Counted from the first letter of the stretch, positions 18,801-27,088 are shown. The stretch is 64,000 nt of DNA from an uncultured Erythrobacter sp. (GCF_947499705.1 NZ_CANMPJ010000001.1:2577501-2641500), one strand, 5' to 3'. The notes: generated from the sequence alone by a model not told the origin. A program made the numbers and translations.

Positions 18801-19226
18801 GATGTCACGGCCATTCAGTTCGGACCGTGCAAACGGCAGGCCGCGAATGATGACACCAGTGCCCTCGACCGAGAAACGGTCCGGGTCGGTCGTTTTTTCG
18901 AACCGTCCGATAGTGATGCCAGGAATACGCTGGAGGGTTTCGGCAACCGAGCGATCAGGCAGCGCGCCAATATCTTCGGCTGTCACCGCATCGACGAAGG
19001 TGTCCGCGTCACGCTTGATGTTCTGGGCGTTTTCGAGCGACGCTCTAAAGCCCCCGGTGACGATGATTTCGTTTTCGAAGTCGCCTTCTGCAACTTCGGT
19101 TGAATTCTCATCAGTCTCGGCATCCTGCGCAAGCGCGGGCGATACGATCATCATCGAAATCGCCAGACCCGAAGCGGTGCTCAACGCGAATCGGCGCCGC
19201 GAAGGCGCAATACGAGCGGTGTTCAT
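15876..19226 (-). CDS. TonB-dependent outer-membrane receptor (glycan uptake), copy 1
   Basis: A 1116-residue receptor. It has a signal peptide ending near SPALAQD, a TonB box EIIVTG near residue 53, a plug domain (DIGALPDRSVAETLQRIPGI, then GGPSGTVNLVTRKP), and a long beta-barrel ending in Phe (FLARFDF), as expected for BamA substrates. Large receptors of this type in sphingomonads and caulobacters import oligosaccharides. It is divergent from the halogenase-like gene, and the shared 194-base region carries a LacI-type site. A GGGAGG ribosome site lies 12 bases upstream of the ATG. The GH16 and GH3 neighbours point to laminarin-type oligomers as cargo. Confidence 0.92.
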   Translation of the reverse strand: MNTARIAPSRRRFALSTASGLAISMMIVSPALAQDAETDENSTEVAEGDFENEIIVTGGFRASLENAQNIKRDADTFVDAVTAEDIGALPDRSVAETLQRIPGITIGRFEKTTDPDRFSVEGTGVIIRGLPFARSELNGRDIFSATGGRVLSFNDVSPELLGRVEVFKNVTADMIEGGPSGTVNLVTRKPLDNPGTRLAGTVGVNYGDLREEWSPEFSLLGSTNVVTDGGTLGVQLSYAKSELKSRTDASQVADPCYRAATLDGPCLRALSVGSGGFVGDPNFDAANFPPAGSVLVPKGAGVRTTDLDRDREAWSAVLQYEDPTGDFVATFEWLRSDTTFATEEYALISRVDDEGLFPVAAEGSTLQFDENGIFQSGILTQRPGDAYATPFGRGGIPIDSLRFLRELDSTTEDFSFDAKWNVTDRFRVNFEAQSISSELSRDSVFGALSTFANVDLDLTGSVPQVSFLAPPGSPTDYFSSGESTYYWFGLDSREKNEGDLHSLRFDAEYDISDDGFFKSARFGARWAERDRTTRNTNFSTWGNLSAPWAGRAGCAPWNEGPGCAATGGFQPGRWFTGLPGQEFAIAGGAFVDEFPAFSQYRDVFGDNFQRGNAPTPIENGAGYFFGGDDFLGEYLSGLTDQQFAEIQEFGQSPERFNYGVNGRFRPDELTGEIVPCDIEGVFCPGEVSTVTEITKAAYARVDFGHDFSNGWNVEGNIGLRYVETEITSGGRIGLPDASRFDNPENGVSNGDGIVQVSELQALCSTPDVPGIQRGYCALSDARLAEFAAAHTGEVLIDDRKIRFDHWLPSFNAKLDVGDGLLFRVAASKNIARPDLQLFRAGGGIGDNTNALETAGAQALASGPLFALSTGNRNLLPVEIWNYDLSVEWYFNDVGSITASFFLKDVDGFIDNGFSTVIYDASVPVEVAVEGPSNSQDGILKGFELAYQQTFDFLPGFLDGLGAQVTYTYVDGSDFSNPNLSDVGQSSITTAANDLGGGAFVGQQPLAGISEHALNATVFYEKGPLSMRAAYNWRSEFLITPRDDIFPFSPIWQEDTGQLDASIFFSVTDYLKLGVQGVNLLDEVTETSQVVDFDGTRITRSAFRNDRRYTFLARFDF

Positions 19227-19297
19227 GTGAATTTATTACCTCCCAAACCCCACTGGCGACATGTTCTGTCGTCCAATAACCCCTGCACTAGCGAAAA

Positions 19298-19313
19298 TTG
19301 TTAGCGTTCACAA
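19298..19313. promoter_or_regulatory. LacI-type operator, site B
   Basis: TTGTTAGCGTTCACAA has the same layout as site A (TTG at one end, CAA at the other, central CG) and lies in the divergent region between the TonB receptor and the halogenase-like gene. It may control both. It is an imperfect palindrome. Confidence 0.6.
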
Positions 19314-19317
19314 GACT

Positions 19318-19340
19318 TGCAATATATTCTTCATATTGCA
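19318..19340. repeat. Inverted repeat in receptor/halogenase control region
   Basis: TGCAATAT and ATATTGCA are perfect 8-base arms around a 7-base spacer, 5 bases after operator B and about 80 bases before the halogenase start. It could be a second regulator site or a stem-loop in the halogenase leader RNA. It is AT-rich compared with its surroundings. Confidence 0.5.
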
Positions 19341-19420
19341 TGCTCGCGAGGTGAGGATTTGCGGTCACACTTTTGTGATCGCCATCGGCGCGGTTTTGGG
19401 CCGGCGGGGTAGAGGAAATA

Positions 19421-20935
19421 ATGGCAATTCAAGAGATAATCATCGTCGGCGGCGGGACTGCCGGATGGATGGCAGCGGCGGCGCTATCGCGGCTCAAGAC
19501 CGGTCGCGAGCTGGGCATAACCCTGATCGAATCGGAAGCGATCGGTACAGTCGGGGTCGGCGAAGCGACGATTCCTCCGTTTGTCGGGTTCAATGATTTG
19601 CTCGATATCGACGAGCGCGAAATGCTCGCCGCCGTGCAGGGGTCTTTCAAGCTCGGTATCCAGTTCGAGAACTGGGGCAAGGTCGGCGACAGCTACATCC
19701 ATCCCTTCGGTGCCTATGGCTATTCGATGGGCGGGATTGCCTTCCATCACGTGTGGCACAAGTTCGCTCAAAGCGGCGACAACCGGCCGATCCAGGTCTT
19801 CAATGTCGAGACGATGGCCGCCTATTTCGGGAAGTTTGCGCGCAGCGAAGACTATCAGAAAGAGCGCGATGACCTGCCGCCGATCAATTACGCTTATCAT
19901 CTCGATGCGGGACGTTACGCCGCATTCCTGCGCAAATATGCCGAAGCGCGCGGAGTTGTCCGCCGCGAGGGCAAAGTCTCCGATGTGCAGCTCGATGCGG
20001 AGAGCGGCTTCGTATCTTCGGTCACGCTCGACGACGGCACCGTGATGGCAGGCGACATGTTCATCGATTGCTCGGGGTTCCGCGGCCTGCTGATCGAACA
20101 GGCGCTGGAAACTGGCTACGAAGACTGGACACACTGGCTTCCCTGCAATCGGGCCGTCGCGCTCCCCTGCAAGCGGGAGGATGGCAGCCCTCCCCCGCCC
20201 TTCACCCGCGCAACCGCCCACCGCGCGGGATGGCAATGGCAAGTCCCTCTGCAGCACCGCAACGGCAACGGCCATGTCTATTGCAGCGAGTTCATAGAGG
20301 ATGAAGAAGCGCACGATATCCTGGTCGGAAACATCGCAGGTAAACCACAAGCGGACCCGAACTTCCTGCGCTTCACAACAGGGCGACGGAAGAAGTTCTG
20401 GAACAAGAATGTCGTCGCGCTGGGGCTATCGGCAGGCTTTATGGAGCCGCTCGAATCCACCTCGATCCACTTGATCAACACCGGGATCGACAAGCTGATG
20501 TCGCTGCTTTCGCTGGAGGGGATCACCCAGACCCAGCAGGACACATTCAACCGCCTGACAGGCCGCGAATATGCCCGGATCCGGGATTTCCTGATCCTGC
20601 ATTACAACGCGACATCGCGCGACGATTCAGAGTTCTGGAACTACGTCCGCACCATGAAAGTGCCCGATACGCTCACCGAAAAGGTCGAGATTTTCAAAGC
20701 CAACGGGCAAATCTTCCGCGAGGAAGACGAGCTGTTTACCGATACAAGCTGGGCGGCCGTGATGATGGGTCAAGGTATTCAGATGAACGGCCACAATCCG
20801 ATGGCGGATACGCTGGATACTCCGAAGAACCGCAAGGAGGTGGACGAGATGGAGCAGTCGATCCGCTATCTCGTCCAGCACATGCCGGGGCACGGCGAGT
20901 ATCTTGCGAACTACTGTCCGGCAAAGGCAGCCTAA
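19421..20935 (+). CDS. Flavin-dependent tryptophan-halogenase-like protein
   Basis: A 504-residue protein of the PrnA/RebH fold. The FAD-binding loop is GGGTAGW (residues 10-16), the lysine equivalent to catalytic Lys79 of PrnA is Lys77 (SFKLGIQFENW), the halogenase signature WxWxIP appears as WQWQVP at 271-276, and Glu345 in PLESTSI matches Glu346 of PrnA. All key residues are therefore kept, so halogenation is chemically possible; the substrate is unknown. A FADH2-supplying reductase is not in the window. Such genes sit beside TonB receptors in many sphingomonads and caulobacters. AGAGGAAATA upstream of ATG is a good ribosome site. It is divergent from the receptor and is probably co-regulated with it. 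Confidence 0.88.
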   Translation: MAIQEIIIVGGGTAGWMAAAALSRLKTGRELGITLIESEAIGTVGVGEATIPPFVGFNDLLDIDEREMLAAVQGSFKLGIQFENWGKVGDSYIHPFGAYGYSMGGIAFHHVWHKFAQSGDNRPIQVFNVETMAAYFGKFARSEDYQKERDDLPPINYAYHLDAGRYAAFLRKYAEARGVVRREGKVSDVQLDAESGFVSSVTLDDGTVMAGDMFIDCSGFRGLLIEQALETGYEDWTHWLPCNRAVALPCKREDGSPPPPFTRATAHRAGWQWQVPLQHRNGNGHVYCSEFIEDEEAHDILVGNIAGKPQADPNFLRFTTGRRKKFWNKNVVALGLSAGFMEPLESTSIHLINTGIDKLMSLLSLEGITQTQQDTFNRLTGREYARIRDFLILHYNATSRDDSEFWNYVRTMKVPDTLTEKVEIFKANGQIFREEDELFTDTSWAAVMMGQGIQMNGHNPMADTLDTPKNRKEVDEMEQSIRYLVQHMPGHGEYLANYCPAKAA

Positions 20936-21051
20936 AGGCACCCAAGAGGCACAGAGCAGATGTCGAACCGTGGACAGAATCACACAGGTGAAGCTGTAAA
21001 TGCGGCACGACATGCCTACTGCGCGAATTGACGAAATTTGCCCTATCTGAT

Positions 21052-21067
21052 TTGTTAGCGTTCTCAA
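21052..21067. promoter_or_regulatory. LacI-type operator, site C
   Basis: TTGTTAGCGTTCTCAA combines the left half of site B with the right half of site A. It lies 50 bases upstream of the 21118 gene, almost the same distance as site A from GH3. This supports membership of that gene in the glycan regulon. Confidence 0.62.
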
Positions 21068-21117
21068 ATATGGCCAAAATGACGCTTAAAGAGCACTTGG
21101 CTTAGGGGAGGAAGAGA

Positions 21118-22245
21118 ATGAAGTTCACACACGGTGCAATCCTGACCGCATGCTTCTGTTTGGGTGCCGGACTTGCGGCCATCCCTGCCGCAGCTCAGGA
21201 CGATACCGTCCTGGAAGAGCTGGACGCGCAGCTCCCCGGCGATCTCGCAAATGATCCTTCGCGGATCGACTGGCAGAGCTATGGCGCCGATCTGAGCGCC
21301 GGTTCCGTGGTTGACGAAAGCATACCCGGCGGCGGAGCGGCGAGGCGCTTTGAAGTCAGGCGGCCGGCCGAGTTCATCTACACCGCCGGGACCAACATTC
21401 CTTTGACCGGCAATATCAACCGCGGCGAAACGGTAACTGTCGGTTTCTACGCCCGCACCGTCGAGGCGGACACAGATGATGGAAAGGGCATCCTGCGGGT
21501 CCGGTTTCAGCGCAACGTCGAACCCTATCCTGGCTTCGGCGAAGAGACGCTGTCGATCGGAACAGACTGGCAATGGTATGAAGTCAGCGCCGAAGCCGAA
21601 CAAAAGCTGCGCCCCAAGGACGGGATCGTCGCGCTACAATTCGGCCGGACCAAGCAGATCATCGAAATCGGGCAAGCCATCGTCGTGAGCGGTGCTGCAA
21701 CAATCGCAGGCGAAGGCCCGGTTCAAGTCGCCGCAGCGCAGGTGCAGACAGCAGAGTTGGAAATGCCCGACGGGCTGCAAGGCACGGGCACGCTGATCAA
21801 CGATCCCGGACAATCGGCATGGAAATTTGGCGGTTCAGCCGGAACCTATGCCAATCGCGCGGAGCCCGAGATATGGATGATGAAGGCGACCCGGTTCGAA
21901 GTCGCTGAGCCGGGTACAGAACTGACCGATCTTTCCGCTACCATTCCCATCAATCAGGCGATCAAAGCAGGCGACGATCTGGTGATCGCAATCGCGGCCC
22001 GCACCATTGGCACCGCAAACGCCGACGGGCGTGCTGTTGCCGCCTCGCGAATTCAAGGCACTGCGCCACCATTCGAAAGCTTCGCTGCCAATCGCTTTAC
22101 GCTCGGCGACAAGTGGCAACTCATCAAGATCCAAACCAAGGCACCGCGTGACTACTCCGCAGGTGGAGCGGAACTGGAACTGTATTTTGGAGGAAGCGAG
22201 CAAGCGGTCGACCTCGGCGCTGTCTACATTTTCAAAGCCGAGTGA
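21118..22245 (+). CDS. Secreted protein with two tandem CBM-like beta-sandwich modules, unknown function
   Basis: A 375-residue exported protein; the signal peptide ends near AIPAAAQD. Two segments of about 140 residues follow the same plan: RFEV, then a stretch ending in GETVTVGFYARTVEAD or GDDLVIAIAARTIGTA, then TDWQWYEVSAEAE or DKWQLIKIQTKAP, then VALQFGRTKQIIEIGQAIV or LELYFGGSEQAVDLGAVYI. This is the pattern of galactose-binding/CBM4-9-like jelly rolls, so carbohydrate binding at the cell surface is plausible. No catalytic motif is seen. GGGGAGGAAG precedes the ATG. It carries operator C upstream and follows the halogenase-like gene. I do not recognise a named family. Confidence 0.7.
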   Translation: MKFTHGAILTACFCLGAGLAAIPAAAQDDTVLEELDAQLPGDLANDPSRIDWQSYGADLSAGSVVDESIPGGGAARRFEVRRPAEFIYTAGTNIPLTGNINRGETVTVGFYARTVEADTDDGKGILRVRFQRNVEPYPGFGEETLSIGTDWQWYEVSAEAEQKLRPKDGIVALQFGRTKQIIEIGQAIVVSGAATIAGEGPVQVAAAQVQTAELEMPDGLQGTGTLINDPGQSAWKFGGSAGTYANRAEPEIWMMKATRFEVAEPGTELTDLSATIPINQAIKAGDDLVIAIAARTIGTANADGRAVAASRIQGTAPPFESFAANRFTLGDKWQLIKIQTKAPRDYSAGGAELELYFGGSEQAVDLGAVYIFKAE

Positions 22246-22322
22246 TCGCGGCCGCGAGGATAGGATTTGCCGCTTGAGCGAAAGCTGTTAGTCACTTCGC
22301 ACTCGCAGCAGGAGACCTCAGC

Positions 22323-23597
22323 TTGAAACTTCGCACCCTCGCACTTGCGGCCACCGCTCTGTTCGCATCCACAGCGGCACAGGCCGATACGGTTATCCTG
22401 ACAGCCGACGCGATGGTGGATGTGGAGAGCGGTCGGCTCGTCGCGGATCCGGTGGTCCGGATTGAAGATGGCACGATCATCTCAGTCACCACGGGTGAAG
22501 CGCCTCAAGTTGAGGATGCCAAATATGTCGATCTTGCAGGCAAGACGATCCTGCCCGGCCTGATCGACATGCATGTCCATCTGACCAGCGACAGCGACAC
22601 GCATGGCTATCGTCGGCTTGCAATCTCCGATGAACGCGCGACTATCACCGGGGTCGTGAATGCCAAGAAGACACTGATGGCGGGTTTCACGACGGTGCGG
22701 AATGTCGGAGCGGGCAGCTTTGGCGACGTCGCGCTGCGCGATGCGATCAATGAAGGTGACATTCCCGGCCCGCGCATGCTTGTGTCTGGCCCGCCCATCG
22801 GCATTACCGGGGGGCATTGCTCGGACAACAACCTGCTGCCGCCCGAATATGAGGCGACTGGTGAAGGCGTTGCCGACGGTCCGTGGGCGGCGCGCAGCAA
22901 GGTCCGCTACAACCGCAAATTCGGTGTCGACCTGATCAAGACCTGCTCAACCGGCGGGGTCCTGTCCAAGGGCACCAAGGTCGGTGCACCGCAATACACT
23001 ATCGAAGAGCTCACCGCCTTGGTTGAGGAAGCGCACAGCCACGGGCTGAAAGTCGCCAGCCACGCGCATGGCAGCGAAGGGATCGTCAACGCGCTCAAAG
23101 CGGGCGTCGATACGATCGAGCACGCGAGCTTCATCGACGATGAAGGCATCCAGCTAGCCCGCGAGAATGGCGCCTATCTCAACATGGATATCTACGTGAC
23201 GGAGTTCATTCTGGGTGAAGGCGAAGCTGCAGGTATCTTGCCGGAGAGCCTCGAAAAGGAGCGCGTCGTCGGTCAGACGCAGCGCGACAATTTCCGCCGC
23301 GCGCACGAGGCAGGTGTGAAGATGTCGTTCGGCACCGATGCGGGCGTTTATCCCCATGGTGACAATGCCAAGCAGCTATCGCGCATGGTGCAGTTCGGGA
23401 TGACCTCGGCTGAGGCTTTGCGCGCGGCCACCGTGAACTCAGCCGATGCGCTTGGCCGGGCAGGCACGGTTGGGATCATCGCAGCTGGCGCGTCAGCTGA
23501 CATAATCGCGGTCGCGGGCAACCCCTTGGCCGACATCTCCTTGCTTGAGAATGTCACCTTCGTGATGAAGACAGGTGACATCTACAAGAGCGAGTAG
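22323..23597 (+). CDS. Secreted amidohydrolase-family metal-dependent hydrolase
   Basis: A 424-residue amidohydrolase of the imidazolonepropionase/Xaa-Pro dipeptidase-like branch. The signal peptide ends near STAAQAD. Metal ligands are visible as His84-x-His86 (IDMHVHL), a likely carbamylated Lys in DLIKTCSTGG near 203, His in VASHAHG and IEHAS, and Asp in SFGTDAGVYPHG. TTG at 22323 is the start because AGGAG lies 8 bases upstream and the signal peptide begins there. Periplasmic members often cleave proline dipeptides or cyclic amides. It stands between the glycan locus and the second TonB receptor; which it serves is unclear. Peptide trimming for the receptor is one possibility (inference). 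Confidence 0.83.
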   Translation: MKLRTLALAATALFASTAAQADTVILTADAMVDVESGRLVADPVVRIEDGTIISVTTGEAPQVEDAKYVDLAGKTILPGLIDMHVHLTSDSDTHGYRRLAISDERATITGVVNAKKTLMAGFTTVRNVGAGSFGDVALRDAINEGDIPGPRMLVSGPPIGITGGHCSDNNLLPPEYEATGEGVADGPWAARSKVRYNRKFGVDLIKTCSTGGVLSKGTKVGAPQYTIEELTALVEEAHSHGLKVASHAHGSEGIVNALKAGVDTIEHASFIDDEGIQLARENGAYLNMDIYVTEFILGEGEAAGILPESLEKERVVGQTQRDNFRRAHEAGVKMSFGTDAGVYPHGDNAKQLSRMVQFGMTSAEALRAATVNSADALGRAGTVGIIAAGASADIIAVAGNPLADISLLENVTFVMKTGDIYKSE

Positions 23598-23607
23598 TGC
23601 GCACATT

Positions 23608-23626
23608 TTGGGCAGAATTTGCCCAA
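23608..23626. repeat. Inverted repeat after amidohydrolase gene
   Basis: TTGGGCA and TGCCCAA form 7-base arms around GAATT, 10 bases after the amidohydrolase stop and followed by a short T-rich stretch. It may be a weak terminator or an operator for the receptor gene downstream. Confidence 0.45.
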
Positions 23627-23743
23627 TTTATGGACGATAACCGTCCTCAGCATGGCAAAATTGCAACATAATCGCAGCGACAGCGACTCCTATATTACGC
23701 TCCAATGATCGGTTCTTGACAGTTTCTTACGCCCCCGCAAGCG

Positions 23744-23758
23744 TGTTGCATCGCAACA
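23744..23758. repeat. Inverted repeat just upstream of second TonB receptor
   Basis: TGTTGC and GCAACA are perfect 6-base arms around ATC, ending 18 bases before the receptor ATG. The position fits an operator near the transcription start or a leader hairpin that affects translation. Confidence 0.45.
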
Positions 23759-23776
23759 AAAAGCCGGGGACTCTTT

Positions 23777-26700
23777 ATGCAAAACCGCAAATTCTCGATT
23801 CAAGCCATCCTGCTCGCCGCGGCGAGCACCATGCCCTTTGCCGCACATGCGCAGGACGCTCCCGATCAGGATGAAGCGGCCAGCGAAGACGAAGCGACAA
23901 TTGTTGTCACCGGCTCGCGCATCGCCCGCGATCCGAACATTGGCTCGCCCGCGCCGATCCTTTCGGTGAGTGCCGAAGAGCTGACACAGGCCGGTACTTC
24001 CGATCTGGTCGACACGCTCCGCGACATTCCCGCTCTTTCGACTTCAACATCGTCAGAAGCGTCGATCGACGGTGTGTTCGCCGAGGCCGTCGGCCAATCC
24101 ATCCTCAACCTGCGTGGACTCGGCGCCAACCGGACGCTGGTACTCGTCAATGGTCGCCGTCACGTTTCAGGTGTCGCGGGTGAGCAGGCGGTCGACATCA
24201 ACTCGATCCCGACCGCGCTGATCGAGCGGGTCGAAACGCTGACCGGTGGTGCCTCGTCGATCTACGGCGCAGACGCTGTGTCCGGTGTTGTGAACTTCGT
24301 CCTGAAAGACGATTTCGAAGGCATCCAGGGCAACGTCCAGACGGGCCTTTCATCCGAAGGCGATTCCTGGCGTATCAATGCCGACCTTACCTGGGGCGTG
24401 AACTTCGCCGATGGCCGAGGCAACTTCGTAGTGTCGGGCGAATATGCGCGCGGCGACGAATTGCAGTTCGGCGAACGAGCCTTCTCGCGCAGCAACGGTA
24501 TCTTTGACGACCAAGCCAACCCTGCCCTGCGCTTCCAGACAGGCGAACTGGGTACCGACACGCCGAACTTCCTAGCCAATGGTGCAGTGCTCGGCGGACT
24601 GATCCCCACAGATGCGACCGGCTTTACCCCGACCGCAACAGAGCAGGCGCTGATCGCGCGCTCAGTCAATGCGCCGCGTCGCTTCATCGCCGGCGACCCG
24701 CGTTTCTCGCTGTCCTCGGCTGGCGGCATCGTTGCACCAGGCGATATCGGTCTCAGCAACGGTCCTGACATCAACAATAACGGGACACCCGATTGCCTTG
24801 AGTCGGCAGTCGGTTTCAACAGCACTTTCGAACCGGGCGCATTCGGCCTTGCAGGCGGTTGCGCTGTGATCAATCCAGACGGCTCGCTTTCAGTCTACCA
24901 GGACGGACTCGTCACAGGTCTGTTCAACCAGTTCGGCGGCGACGGCATCCAGAATAACTTCGACGTGAACTCGCTGATCCCGGAAACCGAACGGTGGTCG
25001 GTCAACGCCAATCTGACCTATGAAATCTCGCCGGCGGCAACGGTATTTTTCGAAGGCAAGTATGTTTCGAGCTCGGCCGAATTCCAGGCCCAACCGAACA
25101 CATTCTACGACCTGCTAACCATTCGGGCAGACAACCCGTACATCACAGGCGATCTGCAGGACTTTGTCGCTCCATTGTTCTTTGGCGACGGTGTGCAGGA
25201 AGGTCTGTATATCACCCGCGACCCGGCCGATCTGGGGCCGAACCGCAACCGCAACGAGTTTGAGACCTGGCGCTTTGTCGGCGGTGTTCGCGGCGATATC
25301 TCGGATCACGTCTCATACGAAATCGCAGCGAACTACGGACGGTTCACTCAGACAACGTTCGACGCCAACCGCGTCATCACGGACCGTTTCTTCGCTGCGA
25401 TCGATGCAACGACGGACGCGAATGGGAATGCCATTTGTCGTTCGGACATCGATCCTACTGCACCGGCAACCACGCCATTCGGCATTCCGGCGAGTGATCC
25501 TGGCTTCTTCACCTTTAATCCAGGTGACGGTTCTTGCCGTCCGGCCAACATCCTTGGCGGTGTCGGTGCGATCAGCCAGGAAGCGATCGACTTCATCACC
25601 ACTACGGTCGAGAACGAATTCCAGCTCGAACAACTGGTCTTCAGCGCGGTCTTCACCGGCGATACCGGCGGTTTCCTCGAGCTGCCGGGCGGCCCTGTCG
25701 GCTGGGCGTTCGGACTGGAGTATCGCGAAGAGCGGTCGGAATCGAACTTTGATCCGCTGGTTCAGGGGATCGTCCCGGTAACAACGCCAGACGTCACCGC
25801 AGGAACTCTGCTGACCGGTCAAGGCTTCTCGCAGACCTCGCTGGTATTCGACCCGGCTTCGCCGAGCTTCAACTCGCGCGGCACTTTCAGTGTCTACGAC
25901 ATCTATGGCGAAGTTCGCTTGCCGATCCTTTCGGGTGTTCCGTTTGCCGAGACGCTTGAGCTTGGTGGTGCAGCCCGTCTTTCGAGCTATTCGACAGTGG
26001 GCGATACATTCACCTGGAACGTTAACGGACTGTGGGCTCCGGTGGAGGATATCCTATTCCGTGGCACCTACGCCCGTGCGGTTCGTGCGCCAAACATCAG
26101 CGAACTGTTCGATCCGGCCCAGGGCGCGTTCTTCCGCCCCGTCGATCCGTGCGATGTCGGCAACCTGGTGACTGCAGCCGATCCGACACTGCGTCAGGCG
26201 AACTGCACTGCGTTCTTCAATGGAATCGGCTTCGATCCGACGCTTGGCACTGGGACTTATTCCTATGTCGACCCGCTGACGGCGCGCTTCTCGGGCACGC
26301 TCAGCGGCAACCCCGATCTTGAAGAAGAAACGGCGACAACATGGACCGTCGGCGCGCAGATCACGCCAAGCTTCCTGCCGGGCTTCATTCTCAGCGTCGA
26401 TTACTACAACATCGAAATCGAGGATGCGATCGACCCGGTCGCCGCACAGGACATCGTCGACAATTGCGTGGACAGCACGGATATCAACAACGGCTTCTGC
26501 GGTCTCATCGATCGCAACCCGGCAACCGGTGGCTTCACATCCCTGCGCCAGACTTCGGTCAACTTCGCACGGTTGGAAACTGCCGGGATCGAAGCAGCGA
26601 TGCAGTACAGCTTCGATGTGGGAGAACTTGGCTTCACCTTGAACGCCAACGGCACCTGGGTCGATAAGCTCAACGACTTCTTCGACCCGTCCGACCCAAC

Positions 26701-27064
26701 CCTTGTCGACCCCGAGCTGGGCGAACTTCAGCGCCCTGAATGGGCGGGTAACGCCTCGCTGACGGTCGACTACAAAGGTTTCAGCCTGACCTGGGGCACC
26801 ACCTATCTCGACTCGATGGGCCTTCGTGCTGTTGAGATCGAGCAAGTCGGCAACACCGGGACGGATACCTTCTCGATCGCGAACGGTATCTCCAGCGATG
26901 CCTTCATTCATGACATCAGCTTCAACTTCGAAGCCACTGATGAACTCGAAGTCTATGGCGGTGTGAACAACATCTTTGACCGCCAGCCATTTGTGACTGA
27001 GCAGGCATTCCCGGTCAGCCCGGTCGGCACCTTCTTCTTCCTGGGTGCCCGCGTCTCGATGTAA
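23777..27064 (+). CDS. TonB-dependent outer-membrane receptor, copy 2, next to lasso peptide genes
   Basis: A 1095-residue receptor with a signal peptide ending near AAHAQD, a TonB box TIVVTGSRI near residue 42, a plug (RGLGANRTLVLVNGRRHVSG, then TGGASSIYGADAVSGVVNFV) and a barrel ending with FFFLGARVSM. The plug resembles the sphingomonad receptors that have the Asn-Gly-Arg-Arg loop and take up peptides or sugars. It differs from copy 1 in plug and barrel. It lies directly before the lasso-type genes, and such genes in alphaproteobacteria often carry a linked receptor, so peptide import is a reasonable guess. Two inverted repeats lie in its 179-base promoter region. Confidence 0.9.
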   Translation: MQNRKFSIQAILLAAASTMPFAAHAQDAPDQDEAASEDEATIVVTGSRIARDPNIGSPAPILSVSAEELTQAGTSDLVDTLRDIPALSTSTSSEASIDGVFAEAVGQSILNLRGLGANRTLVLVNGRRHVSGVAGEQAVDINSIPTALIERVETLTGGASSIYGADAVSGVVNFVLKDDFEGIQGNVQTGLSSEGDSWRINADLTWGVNFADGRGNFVVSGEYARGDELQFGERAFSRSNGIFDDQANPALRFQTGELGTDTPNFLANGAVLGGLIPTDATGFTPTATEQALIARSVNAPRRFIAGDPRFSLSSAGGIVAPGDIGLSNGPDINNNGTPDCLESAVGFNSTFEPGAFGLAGGCAVINPDGSLSVYQDGLVTGLFNQFGGDGIQNNFDVNSLIPETERWSVNANLTYEISPAATVFFEGKYVSSSAEFQAQPNTFYDLLTIRADNPYITGDLQDFVAPLFFGDGVQEGLYITRDPADLGPNRNRNEFETWRFVGGVRGDISDHVSYEIAANYGRFTQTTFDANRVITDRFFAAIDATTDANGNAICRSDIDPTAPATTPFGIPASDPGFFTFNPGDGSCRPANILGGVGAISQEAIDFITTTVENEFQLEQLVFSAVFTGDTGGFLELPGGPVGWAFGLEYREERSESNFDPLVQGIVPVTTPDVTAGTLLTGQGFSQTSLVFDPASPSFNSRGTFSVYDIYGEVRLPILSGVPFAETLELGGAARLSSYSTVGDTFTWNVNGLWAPVEDILFRGTYARAVRAPNISELFDPAQGAFFRPVDPCDVGNLVTAADPTLRQANCTAFFNGIGFDPTLGTGTYSYVDPLTARFSGTLSGNPDLEEETATTWTVGAQITPSFLPGFILSVDYYNIEIEDAIDPVAAQDIVDNCVDSTDINNGFCGLIDRNPATGGFTSLRQTSVNFARLETAGIEAAMQYSFDVGELGFTLNANGTWVDKLNDFFDPSDPTLVDPELGELQRPEWAGNASLTVDYKGFSLTWGTTYLDSMGLRAVEIEQVGNTGTDTFSIANGISSDAFIHDISFNFEATDELEVYGGVNNIFDRQPFVTEQAFPVSPVGTFFFLGARVSM

Positions 27065-27088
27065 CGCGCGAAGCGATTGCTTGAATAT

